Of a DNA stretch of 58,959 nt, positions 27,472 through 36,371 are shown in pieces (within the stretch, counting starts at the first letter, position 1; every line of letters starts with the position of its first letter). The position numbers and the translations under genes are program-made. The notes beneath the pieces were generated by a model. The model was not told the DNA's origin. It saw only the letters and a program-made list of their open reading frames with translations, and searched no databases. The stretch spans positions 1 through 58,959 of the forward strand of contig JACMOI010000062.1 in assembly GCA_014378105.1 (NCBI GenBank). Direction: 5' to 3'. The stretch is from Pseudopedobacter sp. (lineage in GTDB: Bacteria; Bacteroidota; Bacteroidia; Sphingobacteriales; Sphingobacteriaceae).

Positions 27472-30400
27472 CAAAGACGACGGTTCTCCACTTCCCGGAG
27501 TAAGTATTGAAGTTAAGGGTACAAAAATCGGTACGCAAACTTCTAATGATGGTAGGTACACAATCAAAGTTCCTGCAAATGCGAGCCAATTAGTGTTTAC
27601 TTATATTGGTTTCACAAGTGTAACAGTCCCTATTAAAGGCAACACAGTAGATGTTCTTTTAGAGTCAGATAACAAGCAACTTTCTGAAGTTGTAGTAGTT
27701 GGATATGGTACGCAAAAAAGAGGAGAAATTACGGGTGCTGTGAGTAGTATTAAAGGATCTGATTTAGCAGATAAACCTGTTCCAAGTTTTGACAAGGCTT
27801 TAGCAGGTAGAGTTGCTGGTGTTCAAGTAACTACTTCAAATGGTATTTTGGGCTCTGCACCTAGAATTCGTATTAGAGGCACTAACAGTATTTCAAATGG
27901 TACAGATCCATTATATGTAATTGATGGATTACCAATAATCACTGGAAATCAAAGTGGTGTTACTCCTACAAACCCATTAGGAGACATTAACCCTAACGAT
28001 ATTCAAAGTATTGACGTTTTAAAGGATGGTGCAGCAACTGCTATTTATGGTTCAAGAGCAGCAAATGGAGTCGTGATTGTAACTACTAAAAGAGGTTCAT
28101 TAGGCAAACCAAAAGTAAACTATAACTCATGGTTTTCAACGTCTTCTGTTGCAAAAAGATTCGATTTATTAAATGCTGATCAGTTTGTTACTATCGCAAA
28201 TGAAAAACTAACAAATGGTGGCGGAACTGCGGCAGCAGTAGCTAGCGGTATTAATACCAACTGGCAAGATGTCGTTTTCAATAGTAATGCATTTCAACAG
28301 AATCATTCAATTTCTTTAAGTGGTGCGACGGATCAATCTAACTACTATTTCTCTTTAGGTTATGCAGATTTGGAGGGTATAATTAAGTCTAACGCTCAAA
28401 ATAAATATCAGTTTTTAGGAAAAATTGAGCAAAAAGCCTTGAACAATAGACTAACATTTGCTGTTAACTCGAATGTTTCTTACACCAGAAACTTCGGTTT
28501 AAATACAGGTACGAATGCGCTTTCTGGTAACGTTGGTAATGCCATTAGAGCTTTACCTAATGTTGGGCCTTATAATGCTGATGGGACTTATAATTTTAGT
28601 GCAGATTTAGCAAGATTAGGAAGAGGTACCAACTTACGCGAGATTGATGATAGCTACACCAATATTGCTTTTGTTTTAGCAAATAATAAATTTAGAAATC
28701 AAGCTGTAAATTTATTAGGCGGTGCTTCTGTAAATTTTAATATTGTTAATGGATTGGATGTCAAAACACAAGTTTCTACAAATGGTTCATTTGGAGAAGA
28801 TTATCAATACTATAGTCCATTACATGGTGATGGAAGAGGTGTAGGTGGATCTGCGTTTCAACAATATATTCCTTCATTTAGATACGTTTGGACAAGTACT
28901 GCTAATTATACTAAAACTATTAAAAAGCACACATTTGGAGTTCTTGCAGGTATAGAATTTCAAAAGTCTCGTTTCAGATCATTTAATGCGAGTGGAACTG
29001 GAATTTCTAACATATTTTTTGGTGGAGAAAATATCATAAGCAGCTCATTCCCTCAAAGTACTTTCGGAATTGGAGGTAATGTTTCTGAACAAGCCTATAA
29101 ATCAATTTTCGGAAAAATAAATTATGCTTTTGGAGACAAATATTTATTAAGCGCAACCTTAAGATCTGACAAGATATCTTCTTTAGCTCCTGGAAACCAG
29201 GAAGCAGTTTTACCAGGCGTTTCTATAGGATGGAGAGTTTCGCAAGAAAGTTTCTTCAAAAATTCAACAGCGCTTAAATTTATTGACGATCTTAAATTTA
29301 GAGGGGGTTATTCTAAAGTTGGTAATACTGATATTGGCTTCTATCCTTTTGCAGGTACTTTTGGCGCTGCTACTTATGGTTCGCAGAGTGGTATCAACTA
29401 CAATCAAGCGGGTAACGCAGGTTTGAAATTTGAAACCAGTGAAAAAGTTGATGTTGGTTTGGATATGGCTTTGCTAAACAATAGAATTACTGTAAGCGCT
29501 GATTATTTCAAAAATAACGTTGATAATATTATTCTTTTTGTTCCTACTCCACCATCTCTAGGTGTACCAGGAAACGGTATTAACCAAAACGTTGGTAAAA
29601 TGGAAAACAAAGGTTTTGAGTTTAGTATTGGTTCTGTAAACTTTCAAAAGAAAGATTTCTCTTGGACAACAGATTTAAACTTAACTTTTGTTAAAAACAA
29701 ACTATTGTCGCTTGCCAACAACAATTCAGATGTAACCTTTAGCTATAACATAAATAGAGTAGGTTATTCCATTGGTTCTTTATTTGGATATGATTACCAA
29801 GGAGTTAATGCAGCAAATGGTAATCCTCTTTATAAGAAAGCTGATGGAACTTTAATTCAAGGTAACATTTCTAGCCAAAGTTATGCGACTTACGATCCAG
29901 CAAATCCTGGTGCCGCAGGAACCGCTACTACTTTAGGAGCTACAGATAGAGTGATTCTAGGTAATTCTAATCCAACTTATTATGGTGGTTTAGGAAATAC
30001 ATTTACTTTCAAAAACTTTGACTTTAATGCATTCTTTGTATTCTCTGGAGGTAATAAAATCATGAACGTTACTCGTCAGGAAAGTTTATTGAATCAGAAA
30101 TTTTTAAATGGTGGAACAGAATTGTTAAACAGATGGACACCAACAAATACAGTTACTGATGTTCCAAAACTTTATTATGGAAGAGATAATTTTATAAACT
30201 TAAACTCTTCAGCAACATCGAGATTTATTGAGGATGGTAAATTTATCAGATGTCAGAATTTGATTTTAGGTTATTCAATACCTCAGTCAATCATCAATAC
30301 TGCAAAATTTAATAGAGTAAGAGTTTATGCTCAAGTGCAGAATGCTTTTGTTATTACTAAATACAAAGGTCTAGATCCAGAACTGAACTTTAGTAATACC

Positions 30401-30481
30401 ACAAATAGTCAAGCCGGTGTAGATTATAATACAAATCCACTGCCTCGTACTTATGTTATAGGAATTAATGTAGGCTTTTAA
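27368..30481 (+). CDS. SusC/RagA family TonB-linked outer-membrane transporter (pair 3)
   Basis: 1037 residues (27374 is an alternative start). This is the most classical SusC of the three: signal peptide ending ASAQ, regulatory domain (PLPGVSIEVKG, FTYIGFTSV), the canonical plug start LSEVVVVGYGTQKRGEITGA, then ALAGRVAGVQV, RIRGTNSI, PLYVIDGLPI, IDVLKDGAATAIYGSRAANG, and a barrel ending in IGINVGF. Its partner is a classical RagB/SusD protein 11 bases downstream, unlike the divergent partners of pairs 1 and 2. Substrate unknown. Confidence 0.96.
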   Translation: MIMKRILQSFFLSLLLISALGASAQDRTVSGTVKAKDDGSPLPGVSIEVKGTKIGTQTSNDGRYTIKVPANASQLVFTYIGFTSVTVPIKGNTVDVLLESDNKQLSEVVVVGYGTQKRGEITGAVSSIKGSDLADKPVPSFDKALAGRVAGVQVTTSNGILGSAPRIRIRGTNSISNGTDPLYVIDGLPIITGNQSGVTPTNPLGDINPNDIQSIDVLKDGAATAIYGSRAANGVVIVTTKRGSLGKPKVNYNSWFSTSSVAKRFDLLNADQFVTIANEKLTNGGGTAAAVASGINTNWQDVVFNSNAFQQNHSISLSGATDQSNYYFSLGYADLEGIIKSNAQNKYQFLGKIEQKALNNRLTFAVNSNVSYTRNFGLNTGTNALSGNVGNAIRALPNVGPYNADGTYNFSADLARLGRGTNLREIDDSYTNIAFVLANNKFRNQAVNLLGGASVNFNIVNGLDVKTQVSTNGSFGEDYQYYSPLHGDGRGVGGSAFQQYIPSFRYVWTSTANYTKTIKKHTFGVLAGIEFQKSRFRSFNASGTGISNIFFGGENIISSSFPQSTFGIGGNVSEQAYKSIFGKINYAFGDKYLLSATLRSDKISSLAPGNQEAVLPGVSIGWRVSQESFFKNSTALKFIDDLKFRGGYSKVGNTDIGFYPFAGTFGAATYGSQSGINYNQAGNAGLKFETSEKVDVGLDMALLNNRITVSADYFKNNVDNIILFVPTPPSLGVPGNGINQNVGKMENKGFEFSIGSVNFQKKDFSWTTDLNLTFVKNKLLSLANNNSDVTFSYNINRVGYSIGSLFGYDYQGVNAANGNPLYKKADGTLIQGNISSQSYATYDPANPGAAGTATTLGATDRVILGNSNPTYYGGLGNTFTFKNFDFNAFFVFSGGNKIMNVTRQESLLNQKFLNGGTELLNRWTPTNTVTDVPKLYYGRDNFINLNSSATSRFIEDGKFIRCQNLILGYSIPQSIINTAKFNRVRVYAQVQNAFVITKYKGLDPELNFSNTTNSQAGVDYNTNPLPRTYVIGINVGF

Positions 30482-30492
30482 AGAAAAAAATC

Positions 30493-32124
30493 ATGAGAAA
30501 TTATTTAAATAAAAATATTTTTAAAAAGGGCTTATATATTTTTGGGACTTTAACCCTATTAACTGTTTCTTCTTGTAAGAAATATACCGAGTTAAGTCCA
30601 TTAAGCTCTTTATCAGAAACAACAGCGTTTAGCACTCCGGCAAATATTGAATTAGCCATGGCAGGCGTTTACAATAGAGCTACAGTAGGAAATTATAATG
30701 GTGGAGGTGGAAGGGGTTATCCTTTTGGTGCTGCTTCTATCGAGCAATCTGAGATGCGTGGAGAAGATATGGTGAATTTGGCCACTTTTTTTCAAATCAC
30801 TTATGAGTCAACCATCACTTCTGCAACAGCAAATAACGTTAACATGTGGGAGCAATTGTATGCTTTGATTAATCAGTGTAATGTTTTTATTGATGGCGTA
30901 ACAGCAGCAAGTACTTCAGGAGTTATTACTCCAGATGTTGCAAATTCATATATAGGGGAAGCGAAATTTCTTAGAGCTTTAGCTCATCACGAGTTAGTGA
31001 TAGATTTTTGCCGTCCTTACGTAGATGGTAATGGAAGTAAGGCGGGGGTTCCTTATAGAACGACTGGCGTTACATCGGCTACTTCAGTGGAAACACAAAA
31101 AGTTATTCCACGTGGTACTGTTGCAGAAGATTATACAAAAATCTTAGCTGATCTAGACTTTGCAGAAACCAATTTACCAGCAACAAGATCATCATTTAAA
31201 TTAACGAGAGCGACAAAAGGTGCGGCGATAGCTTTAAAAACCAGAGTTAAATTGCATATGAATGATTTTGCTGGAGTAATTACTGAGGGTGCTAAATTAG
31301 GAACTTCTGCGGCAACAGCTCCATATACTAGTCCTATCGGTAGCTATTCATTAACATCTAGTCCAGACGCTCCCTTCACCAGCTTTTCAAACAATACAGA
31401 ATCTATATTTTCAATTGAAAATGGAGCTGCTTCTAATGGCGGAGTGAACGGTGCATTACCTAACATGTTTGGTCCAGCTAAGAATGATTTAAATGCCCTT
31501 GTTGGTAGAGGTTTAATAGCCACTAGTCCTAACTTGTATAACGCATCTTATTGGGTAACCGGTGATAAGAGGAGATCATTATTACAAATTCAGCAATCAA
31601 CAACTGGCGCTAAGTACTTTTTCAATTACAAGTACAGAGATCCAGCTACAAGTACAGATTATGCTCCAATCATAAGATATGCAGAAGTATTATTAAACGT
31701 TGCAGAAGCTTATTCTAGAACTACAGCATTAGATGTTAGAGCATTAAATTTACTAAATGCAGTAAGAAATAGATCAGTGCCAATTGCAAATATTTATACT
31801 ATTGTCAACTTTGCTTCTCAAACATCTTTAACACAGGCGATATTAAACGAACGCCGTTTGGAATTTGCGGGTGAAGGAAGACGATGGCCTGATATTACTA
31901 GATTATCTCAGGATGCCAATTTTCAAGTTGCTGGAGGTGGCGTACCTGCCAAAATTTTAGTAACAGCATTGTCAGGAACTGGTAGTAACTATGATGTAGT
32001 TCTAAGACCGACAACTGTATCGGCTAAAGCAGCATTACCTTATACTGATAATAAATACATTTGGCCTATTCCAACAAGTGAATTAAATGCAAATCCAAAT
32101 TTGACTCAAAATCCAGGATATTAA
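30493..32124 (+). CDS. RagB/SusD family nutrient-binding outer-membrane lipoprotein (pair 3)
   Basis: 543 residues with lipobox VSSC (lipidated Cys28) followed by KKYTELSPLSSLSE, typical of classical SusD proteins. The N-terminal SusD-like domain (about 45-230; ELAMAGVYN, YIGEAKFLRALAHHELV) and the C-terminal SusD domain (about 330-543; YAPIIRYAEVLLNVAEAYSR, LNERRLEFAGEGRRWPDITR, YIWPIPTSELNANPNLTQNPGY) are both complete. It works with the adjacent SusC. A terminator closes the operon. Confidence 0.95.
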   Translation: MRNYLNKNIFKKGLYIFGTLTLLTVSSCKKYTELSPLSSLSETTAFSTPANIELAMAGVYNRATVGNYNGGGGRGYPFGAASIEQSEMRGEDMVNLATFFQITYESTITSATANNVNMWEQLYALINQCNVFIDGVTAASTSGVITPDVANSYIGEAKFLRALAHHELVIDFCRPYVDGNGSKAGVPYRTTGVTSATSVETQKVIPRGTVAEDYTKILADLDFAETNLPATRSSFKLTRATKGAAIALKTRVKLHMNDFAGVITEGAKLGTSAATAPYTSPIGSYSLTSSPDAPFTSFSNNTESIFSIENGAASNGGVNGALPNMFGPAKNDLNALVGRGLIATSPNLYNASYWVTGDKRRSLLQIQQSTTGAKYFFNYKYRDPATSTDYAPIIRYAEVLLNVAEAYSRTTALDVRALNLLNAVRNRSVPIANIYTIVNFASQTSLTQAILNERRLEFAGEGRRWPDITRLSQDANFQVAGGGVPAKILVTALSGTGSNYDVVLRPTTVSAKAALPYTDNKYIWPIPTSELNANPNLTQNPGY

Positions 32125-32147
32125 TTTTAAATCTAGGATGTTTAGTT

Positions 32148-32179
32148 AAAAATCCCCTCTATTTAGAGGGGATTTTTTT
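32148..32179. terminator. bidirectional terminator
   Basis: A perfect 13-bp stem (AAAAATCCCCTCT 32148-32160 / 32165-32177) with a 4-base loop. T runs follow on both strands, so it can end the SusD transcript and the minus-strand doxX operon; the doxX stop lies at its right edge. Confidence 0.88.
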
Positions 32180-32585
32180 ATTTCTTGTCTACGCTATATT
32201 TACCAGGTCCAACAAATAGTAAAAGAAAAAATGCCAAGCCAGTTTCAATGGCATGTGAGGCGCCCATCCAGCCGTCACCTGATGAAAAATGATTGGTCAC
32301 AGCAACAATTAAAGTAAGCATAATTAAAATTGCAGTAGGTCTAAATAATAAACCTAATACAATTAAGAGCCCTCCAATTCCTTCTGAAAAGGATGCCATG
32401 AATCCCCAAAATGCAGGGAGAAAAGTGATGCCAAAATTATGCATCACCCCGCCTACTTTTTGCCAAGTGGATATGCCACCCAAAAGTTTGGGAATCCCAT
32501 GAAACATCATCATCCCGCCTAAGCTAATTCTTCCGACAAGTAGTCCAAGGTCTTTATAATTCGATACTTTTGATAAGTATGCCAT
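32178..32585 (-). CDS. DoxX family membrane protein
   Basis: Small inner-membrane protein of 135 residues with four predicted helices: about 11-30, 48-70, 74-95 and 107-128. The opening LGLLVGRISLGGMMMFHGIPKLLGG and the GGLLIVLGLLFRPTA segment are characteristic of DoxX. Family members have been linked to redox stress or quinone chemistry, but the role here is not known. Its ATG overlaps the LD-carboxypeptidase stop by one base, so it is the last gene of a minus-strand operon. Confidence 0.88.
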   Translation of the reverse strand: MAYLSKVSNYKDLGLLVGRISLGGMMMFHGIPKLLGGISTWQKVGGVMHNFGITFLPAFWGFMASFSEGIGGLLIVLGLLFRPTAILIMLTLIVAVTNHFSSGDGWMGASHAIETGLAFFLLLFVGPGKYSVDKK

Positions 32586-33478
32586 TATTTATAATTTAAA
32601 TTAACCGTTTCATTTTTTACATTTAGTTCTATTTTGCGCCCGAAAACCATAGCGCAATTATCTTTAATGTGCCCAGCTGGGAAATCATAACAAACGGGAA
32701 AATCATATTTTTTGACTACCTCTTCAATAATTTCATAAGTATCATATCCAAAATAAGGATCATCTTCCTTTATAGCAGTAAAACTACCCAGAATTAAACC
32801 AGCCAAGTTTTTGAATTTTCCTGCCCGATCTAATGTTCTGATCATCCGATCAATCATATAATGATACTCGCCAACTTCCTCAATAAAAAGTATCTTTCCT
32901 GAATAGTCTAGATCACTTTTAGAATTGATACAGGCAACCAAAAGACTGAGATTCCCGCCTATTAGTTCCCCTTTTGCTGATCCAGATTTATTTTTTGAAT
33001 GAGTAGGAATATGATAAACTAGTTCTTCTCCAAAAAGAGCTTTTCTCAAACTTTCTAATCCAAATGATGTACTATCCGGAATGGTAGAAGGCATTTGAGC
33101 ATGTAAACTTTGAATACCCATGTTTTGCAATTGCAAATGAAAAACGGTGATATCACTAAAGCCAATCACCCATTTTGGATTTTTTAATAATGGTGTCCAG
33201 TCAATTTCATCTACTATTCTGATGCAACCATAACCTCCGCGGGCGGCGATGATGGCTTTTATAGCATCATCATTGATGAAATTTTGCATATCCTTGGATC
33301 GTAATTCATCAGTTCCTGAAAATTGATGGAAAACAGCGTCAACAGTTTCTCCTAAGACAACTTCTAATCCCCAAGACTCTAAGAGTTGTATTGCGGCTGT
33401 CATGGGTGTTTTTAATGATTTCGCTGGACAAGTGATGGCTATTTTATCGCCTTTTTTTAAAAATTGAGGTTGAATCAT
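32585..33478 (-). CDS. S66 family LD-carboxypeptidase
   Basis: 297-residue serine peptidase of the LdcA/MccF family, which cuts the bond between meso-diaminopimelate and the terminal D-Ala of murein tetrapeptides during peptidoglycan recycling (some members act on microcin-like compounds instead). The catalytic set is visible: nucleophile Ser108 in IGFSDIT, a glutamate at 200/201 in LFIEEVGE, and His270 in PAGHIKDN. There is no signal peptide, so it is cytoplasmic. It lies between a nucleotidyltransferase-like gene (4-base gap) and doxX (1-base overlap). Confidence 0.92.
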   Translation of the reverse strand: MIQPQFLKKGDKIAITCPAKSLKTPMTAAIQLLESWGLEVVLGETVDAVFHQFSGTDELRSKDMQNFINDDAIKAIIAARGGYGCIRIVDEIDWTPLLKNPKWVIGFSDITVFHLQLQNMGIQSLHAQMPSTIPDSTSFGLESLRKALFGEELVYHIPTHSKNKSGSAKGELIGGNLSLLVACINSKSDLDYSGKILFIEEVGEYHYMIDRMIRTLDRAGKFKNLAGLILGSFTAIKEDDPYFGYDTYEIIEEVVKKYDFPVCYDFPAGHIKDNCAMVFGRKIELNVKNETVNLNYK

Positions 33479-33482
33479 GGTA

Positions 33483-33923
33483 TTAAAGATGGTCTAAATC
33501 ATTTAAGTCTTTATATCTGCCTGCTGCTTTTTTGGCTTTGATTAAGTGTGAATAGGATATAAGATTTACTTTTAATCCTTCTACATCAACAAATGACGAT
33601 TCCTTTATCGAATCTTGAAATTCCAAACCTTTACAATGTGTAAGTATATCAATACCTACCGGCGGTCTTCCGTATGAAAAAACTTCATTTTCTGAATTTA
33701 AGAAGTCTTCTAATTTCATAATGGGCATCTTAAAATCTGAGAATGCCGATTTTAATTTGTTGAAATTTTCATTGGATTTGTTTACCCAAATATCCATATC
33801 ACCAGTTGACCTTGGGTAACCATGTAGAATAACGGAATAGCCACCAACAAGTATGTATTCTACTTGGTGTAGGTTTAATAGTTCAATGAATTCTCTAAAA
33901 TCATCATTAAAAATATTACCCAC
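33483..33923 (-). CDS. nucleotidyltransferase-fold protein (AbiEii/DUF6036-like)
   Basis: 146 residues. The N-terminal half has the nucleotidyltransferase signature GGYSVILHGYPRSTGDMDIW (residues about 27-46), with the paired aspartates in DMDIW and a third acidic position in VGIDILTH. The C-terminal part (SYSHLIKAKKAAGRYKDLNDL) is typical of small stand-alone transferase proteins, of which some are toxins or antitoxins. It overlaps a 65-residue gene by eight bases, forming a pair in front of the LD-carboxypeptidase gene. The fold is clear; whether it modifies RNA, protein or small molecules is not. Confidence 0.78.
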   Translation of the reverse strand: MGNIFNDDFREFIELLNLHQVEYILVGGYSVILHGYPRSTGDMDIWVNKSNENFNKLKSAFSDFKMPIMKLEDFLNSENEVFSYGRPPVGIDILTHCKGLEFQDSIKESSFVDVEGLKVNLISYSHLIKAKKAAGRYKDLNDLDHL

Positions 33924-34113
33924 GTTTAGACTTTATAGCAACTAATCTCTTATCCATTTTAATCTCAGGCTCATTAATTAATCCATAGGCAATTTTAGTC
34001 ATCAATATTCCAGCTTCTAATCTTTCGGCATAAGATTTCGTTTTCCAAAAATCTTTTTGAATATCAGCTTCTTCAAAGCTACTTTTCTTAAAAGAAGATT
34101 TATTAAATCGCAT
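33916..34113 (-). CDS. small protein paired with the nucleotidyltransferase-like gene
   Basis: A 65-residue basic protein that I cannot assign to a named family. It opens with a Lys/Ser-rich stretch (FNKSSFKKSSFEEA), continues with the core DFWKTKSYAERLEAGILMTKIAYGL, and ends in a Lys/Arg-rich tail. The eight-base overlap with the next gene and a promoter box four bases before the ATG argue that it is a real gene heading the operon. I recall small genes with a similar FWKTKS-Y-ERL-AG core next to nucleotidyltransferase genes in other Bacteroidota, unverified. It could be the partner of a toxin-antitoxin-like pair. Confidence 0.68.
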   Translation of the reverse strand: MRFNKSSFKKSSFEEADIQKDFWKTKSYAERLEAGILMTKIAYGLINEPEIKMDKRLVAIKSKRG

Positions 34114-34117
34114 ATTT

Positions 34118-34125
34118 CAAATATA
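34118..34125 (-). promoter_or_regulatory. -7 box of the minus-strand operon 34113-32178
   Basis: Minus-strand TATATTTG, a full match to TAnnTTTG, four bases before the ATG of the 65-residue gene. No TTTG lies at exactly the usual upstream spacing (the nearest is 23 bases away). Confidence 0.5.
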
Positions 34126-34187
34126 ATAAGATTAAATTCATTAATAATCAAATCTGTTAAAGCTATTTAATATCATGCTTAAACATC

Positions 34188-34195
34188 TATCTTTG
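34188..34195 (+). promoter_or_regulatory. -7 box of metG
   Basis: TATCTTTG, a full TAnnTTTG match, 29 bases before the metG start. A TTTA at 34166-34169 could serve as -33 element (one mismatch, 18-base spacing). Confidence 0.55.
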
Positions 34196-34224
34196 CAAAT
34201 TAATAAAACAAAAGCATTTCTGTT

Positions 34225-36288
34225 TTGACGAAGAAAAATTATAAAAGATATACCATTACTTCTGCTTTGCCTTATGCAAATGGACCTTTACATATTGGGC
34301 ATTTAGCGGGTGCTTATTTGCCTGCCGACATCTTTGTAAGGCATTTGCGCTTGCAGAAAAAAGATGTGGTTTACGTTTGCGGTTCTGACGAGCATGGCGC
34401 AGCAATTACCATTAAAGCAAAAAAAGAAGGAACGACTCCGCAAGCCATTATTGATCACTATCACGCACAGATCAAAAAGAGTTTCGAAGATTTTGGAATC
34501 GCTTTTGATATTTATCACCGTACTTCTTCGCCTATTCATCACGATTTATCACAAGAGTTTTTCTTGAATTTATATGAGAAGGATGAATTTATTGAGAAAT
34601 TTTCGGATCAATATTTTGATGAGGAATTTCAGCAGTTTTTAGCGGATAGATACATCATTGGCACTTGCCCTAATTGTGGAAACGATAATGCTTACGGCGA
34701 TCAATGCGAAAAATGCGGTACGTCTTTGAGTCCAACAGATTTAATCAATCCTCGCTCTACTTTAAGTGGAAATGCACCGATATTAAAGCCAACTAAACAC
34801 TGGTATTTGCCTTTAGATAAGTATCAGCCTTGGCTAGAAAAATGGCTTTTGGAGGGAAAAAAAGATGTTTGGAAAACCAACGTTTATGGGCAATGTTCGT
34901 CGTGGTTGAAACAAGGTTTACAACCTCGATCAATGACGCGAGATTTAGATTGGGGCATTGATGTGCCTTTAAAAGAAGCTGAGGGAAAAAAATTATATGT
35001 TTGGATGGATGCGCCTATTGGTTATATTTCGGCGACTAAACAATGGGCAATAGATAACGGAAAAGATTGGCAATTATATTGGAAACAACAGCCAAACGAA
35101 GAGGATAATTCTTGCTTAATCCACTTTATTGGTAAGGATAATATCGTTTTTCACTGTATTACATTTCCCTCTATTTTACATGCTCACGGAGATTATATTT
35201 TACCAGAACAAGTGCCTGCAAATGAATTTTTGAATTTGGAGGGCGATAAACTTTCGACTTCAAGAAATCACGCGGTTTGGTTACATGAATATTTGGAAGC
35301 GTTTCCGGGTAAGCAAGACGAATTGCGTTATGTCTTAACTTCTATCATGCCCGAAACCAGTGACAGTGAATTTACATGGAAAGATTACCAAGCCAGGGTG
35401 AATAACGAATTGGTGGCTATTCTCGGAAATTTTGTAAACAGGGTAATGATTCTGATGCATAAATATTTTGAAGGGAAAGTTCTAGGAGGATCGAAATTTA
35501 CTAACCAATCTTTGTTTGATGAAATAGGAGCAGCTTATGATGGGGTTGAAACTCATTTGAATGATTTCAAATTCAGGAATGCCATTTCAACAGTGATGGA
35601 CGTTGCTCGTTTAGGAAATCGTTATTTGACCGAAAATGAACCTTGGAAAACTTTTAAAGAAAGTCCTGAGGAAGCCAGAGACGTATTACAAAACTGTTTA
35701 CACATCATTGCGCATTTAGCAACTTTGGCACAGCCATTTTTGCCTCGTACTTCTAAAAAAATATTCGGAATGCTGAATATGAAAAAAGATGTTTTGAATT
35801 ATGATGAAGAGATTACTTTCGCAGATGGACATCAATTAAATCCAACATCGTTATTGTTTGAAAAAGTAGAAGATGCTGTTGTAGAAGTCCAAATCCAAAA
35901 ATTAGCGGATGCTAGAGCGGATAACACTATAGAAACGAAGTCATCGGTTTTACCAGCAAAGGAAAACATTAGTTTCGAAACTTTTGCAAGTTTGGATATC
36001 CGTGTAGGAACAATATTAGAAGCCGAAAAGGTAGCTAAAACTAAAAAGCTTTTGAAACTAAAAATTGATACCGGAATTGACCAAAGAACAGTAGTCTCGG
36101 GAATTGCTGAATTCTTTGATCCAGAGAATATTATAGGTCAGCAAGTGAGTATTTTAGTGAATTTAGAGCCGAGAGAAATTAAAGGAATCCTTTCACAAGG
36201 AATGATTTTGATGGCCGAAAATTCGGAAGGAAAACTTACTTTTGAAGTTCCAAAAGAAGAATTTGGTGTTGGCAGTGTTATAAGATAG
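34225..36288 (+). CDS. metG: methionine--tRNA ligase
   Basis: Class I aminoacyl-tRNA synthetase of 687 residues that charges tRNA-Met. The start codon is TTG at 34225; no ATG fits because the essential HIGH motif is at residues 23-26 (PLHIGHLAGAY). A zinc knuckle has cysteines 148, 151, 161 and 164, the KMSKS loop is the variant DKLSTSRNH, and an anticodon-binding domain follows. The C-terminal ~105 residues (FETFASLDIRVGTI onward) are the OB-fold tRNA-binding domain used for dimerisation in longer MetG forms. A tRNA-Arg gene begins five bases after the stop codon. Confidence 0.97.
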   Translation: MTKKNYKRYTITSALPYANGPLHIGHLAGAYLPADIFVRHLRLQKKDVVYVCGSDEHGAAITIKAKKEGTTPQAIIDHYHAQIKKSFEDFGIAFDIYHRTSSPIHHDLSQEFFLNLYEKDEFIEKFSDQYFDEEFQQFLADRYIIGTCPNCGNDNAYGDQCEKCGTSLSPTDLINPRSTLSGNAPILKPTKHWYLPLDKYQPWLEKWLLEGKKDVWKTNVYGQCSSWLKQGLQPRSMTRDLDWGIDVPLKEAEGKKLYVWMDAPIGYISATKQWAIDNGKDWQLYWKQQPNEEDNSCLIHFIGKDNIVFHCITFPSILHAHGDYILPEQVPANEFLNLEGDKLSTSRNHAVWLHEYLEAFPGKQDELRYVLTSIMPETSDSEFTWKDYQARVNNELVAILGNFVNRVMILMHKYFEGKVLGGSKFTNQSLFDEIGAAYDGVETHLNDFKFRNAISTVMDVARLGNRYLTENEPWKTFKESPEEARDVLQNCLHIIAHLATLAQPFLPRTSKKIFGMLNMKKDVLNYDEEITFADGHQLNPTSLLFEKVEDAVVEVQIQKLADARADNTIETKSSVLPAKENISFETFASLDIRVGTILEAEKVAKTKKLLKLKIDTGIDQRTVVSGIAEFFDPENIIGQQVSILVNLEPREIKGILSQGMILMAENSEGKLTFEVPKEEFGVGSVIR

Positions 36289-36293
36289 ATAAT

Positions 36294-36365
36294 GGCCTCG
36301 TAGTTCAACGGATAGAATAGAAGTTTCCTAAACTTTAGATATGAGTTCGATTCTCGTCGAGGCCA
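36294..36365 (+). tRNA. tRNA-Arg (anticodon CCT)
   Basis: The cloverleaf can be drawn fully: acceptor stem GGCCTCG (36294-36300) with CGAGGCC (36358-36364) and discriminator A36365; D-stem GTTC/GAAT; anticodon stem GAAGT/ACTTT with loop TTCCTAA, anticodon CCT; T-stem ATGAG/CTCGT with loop TTCGATT. CCA is not encoded. It reads AGG codons. It follows metG closely and may be cut from the metG transcript; a terminator lies 58 bases on. Confidence 0.93.
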
Positions 36366-36371
36366 CAAAAA

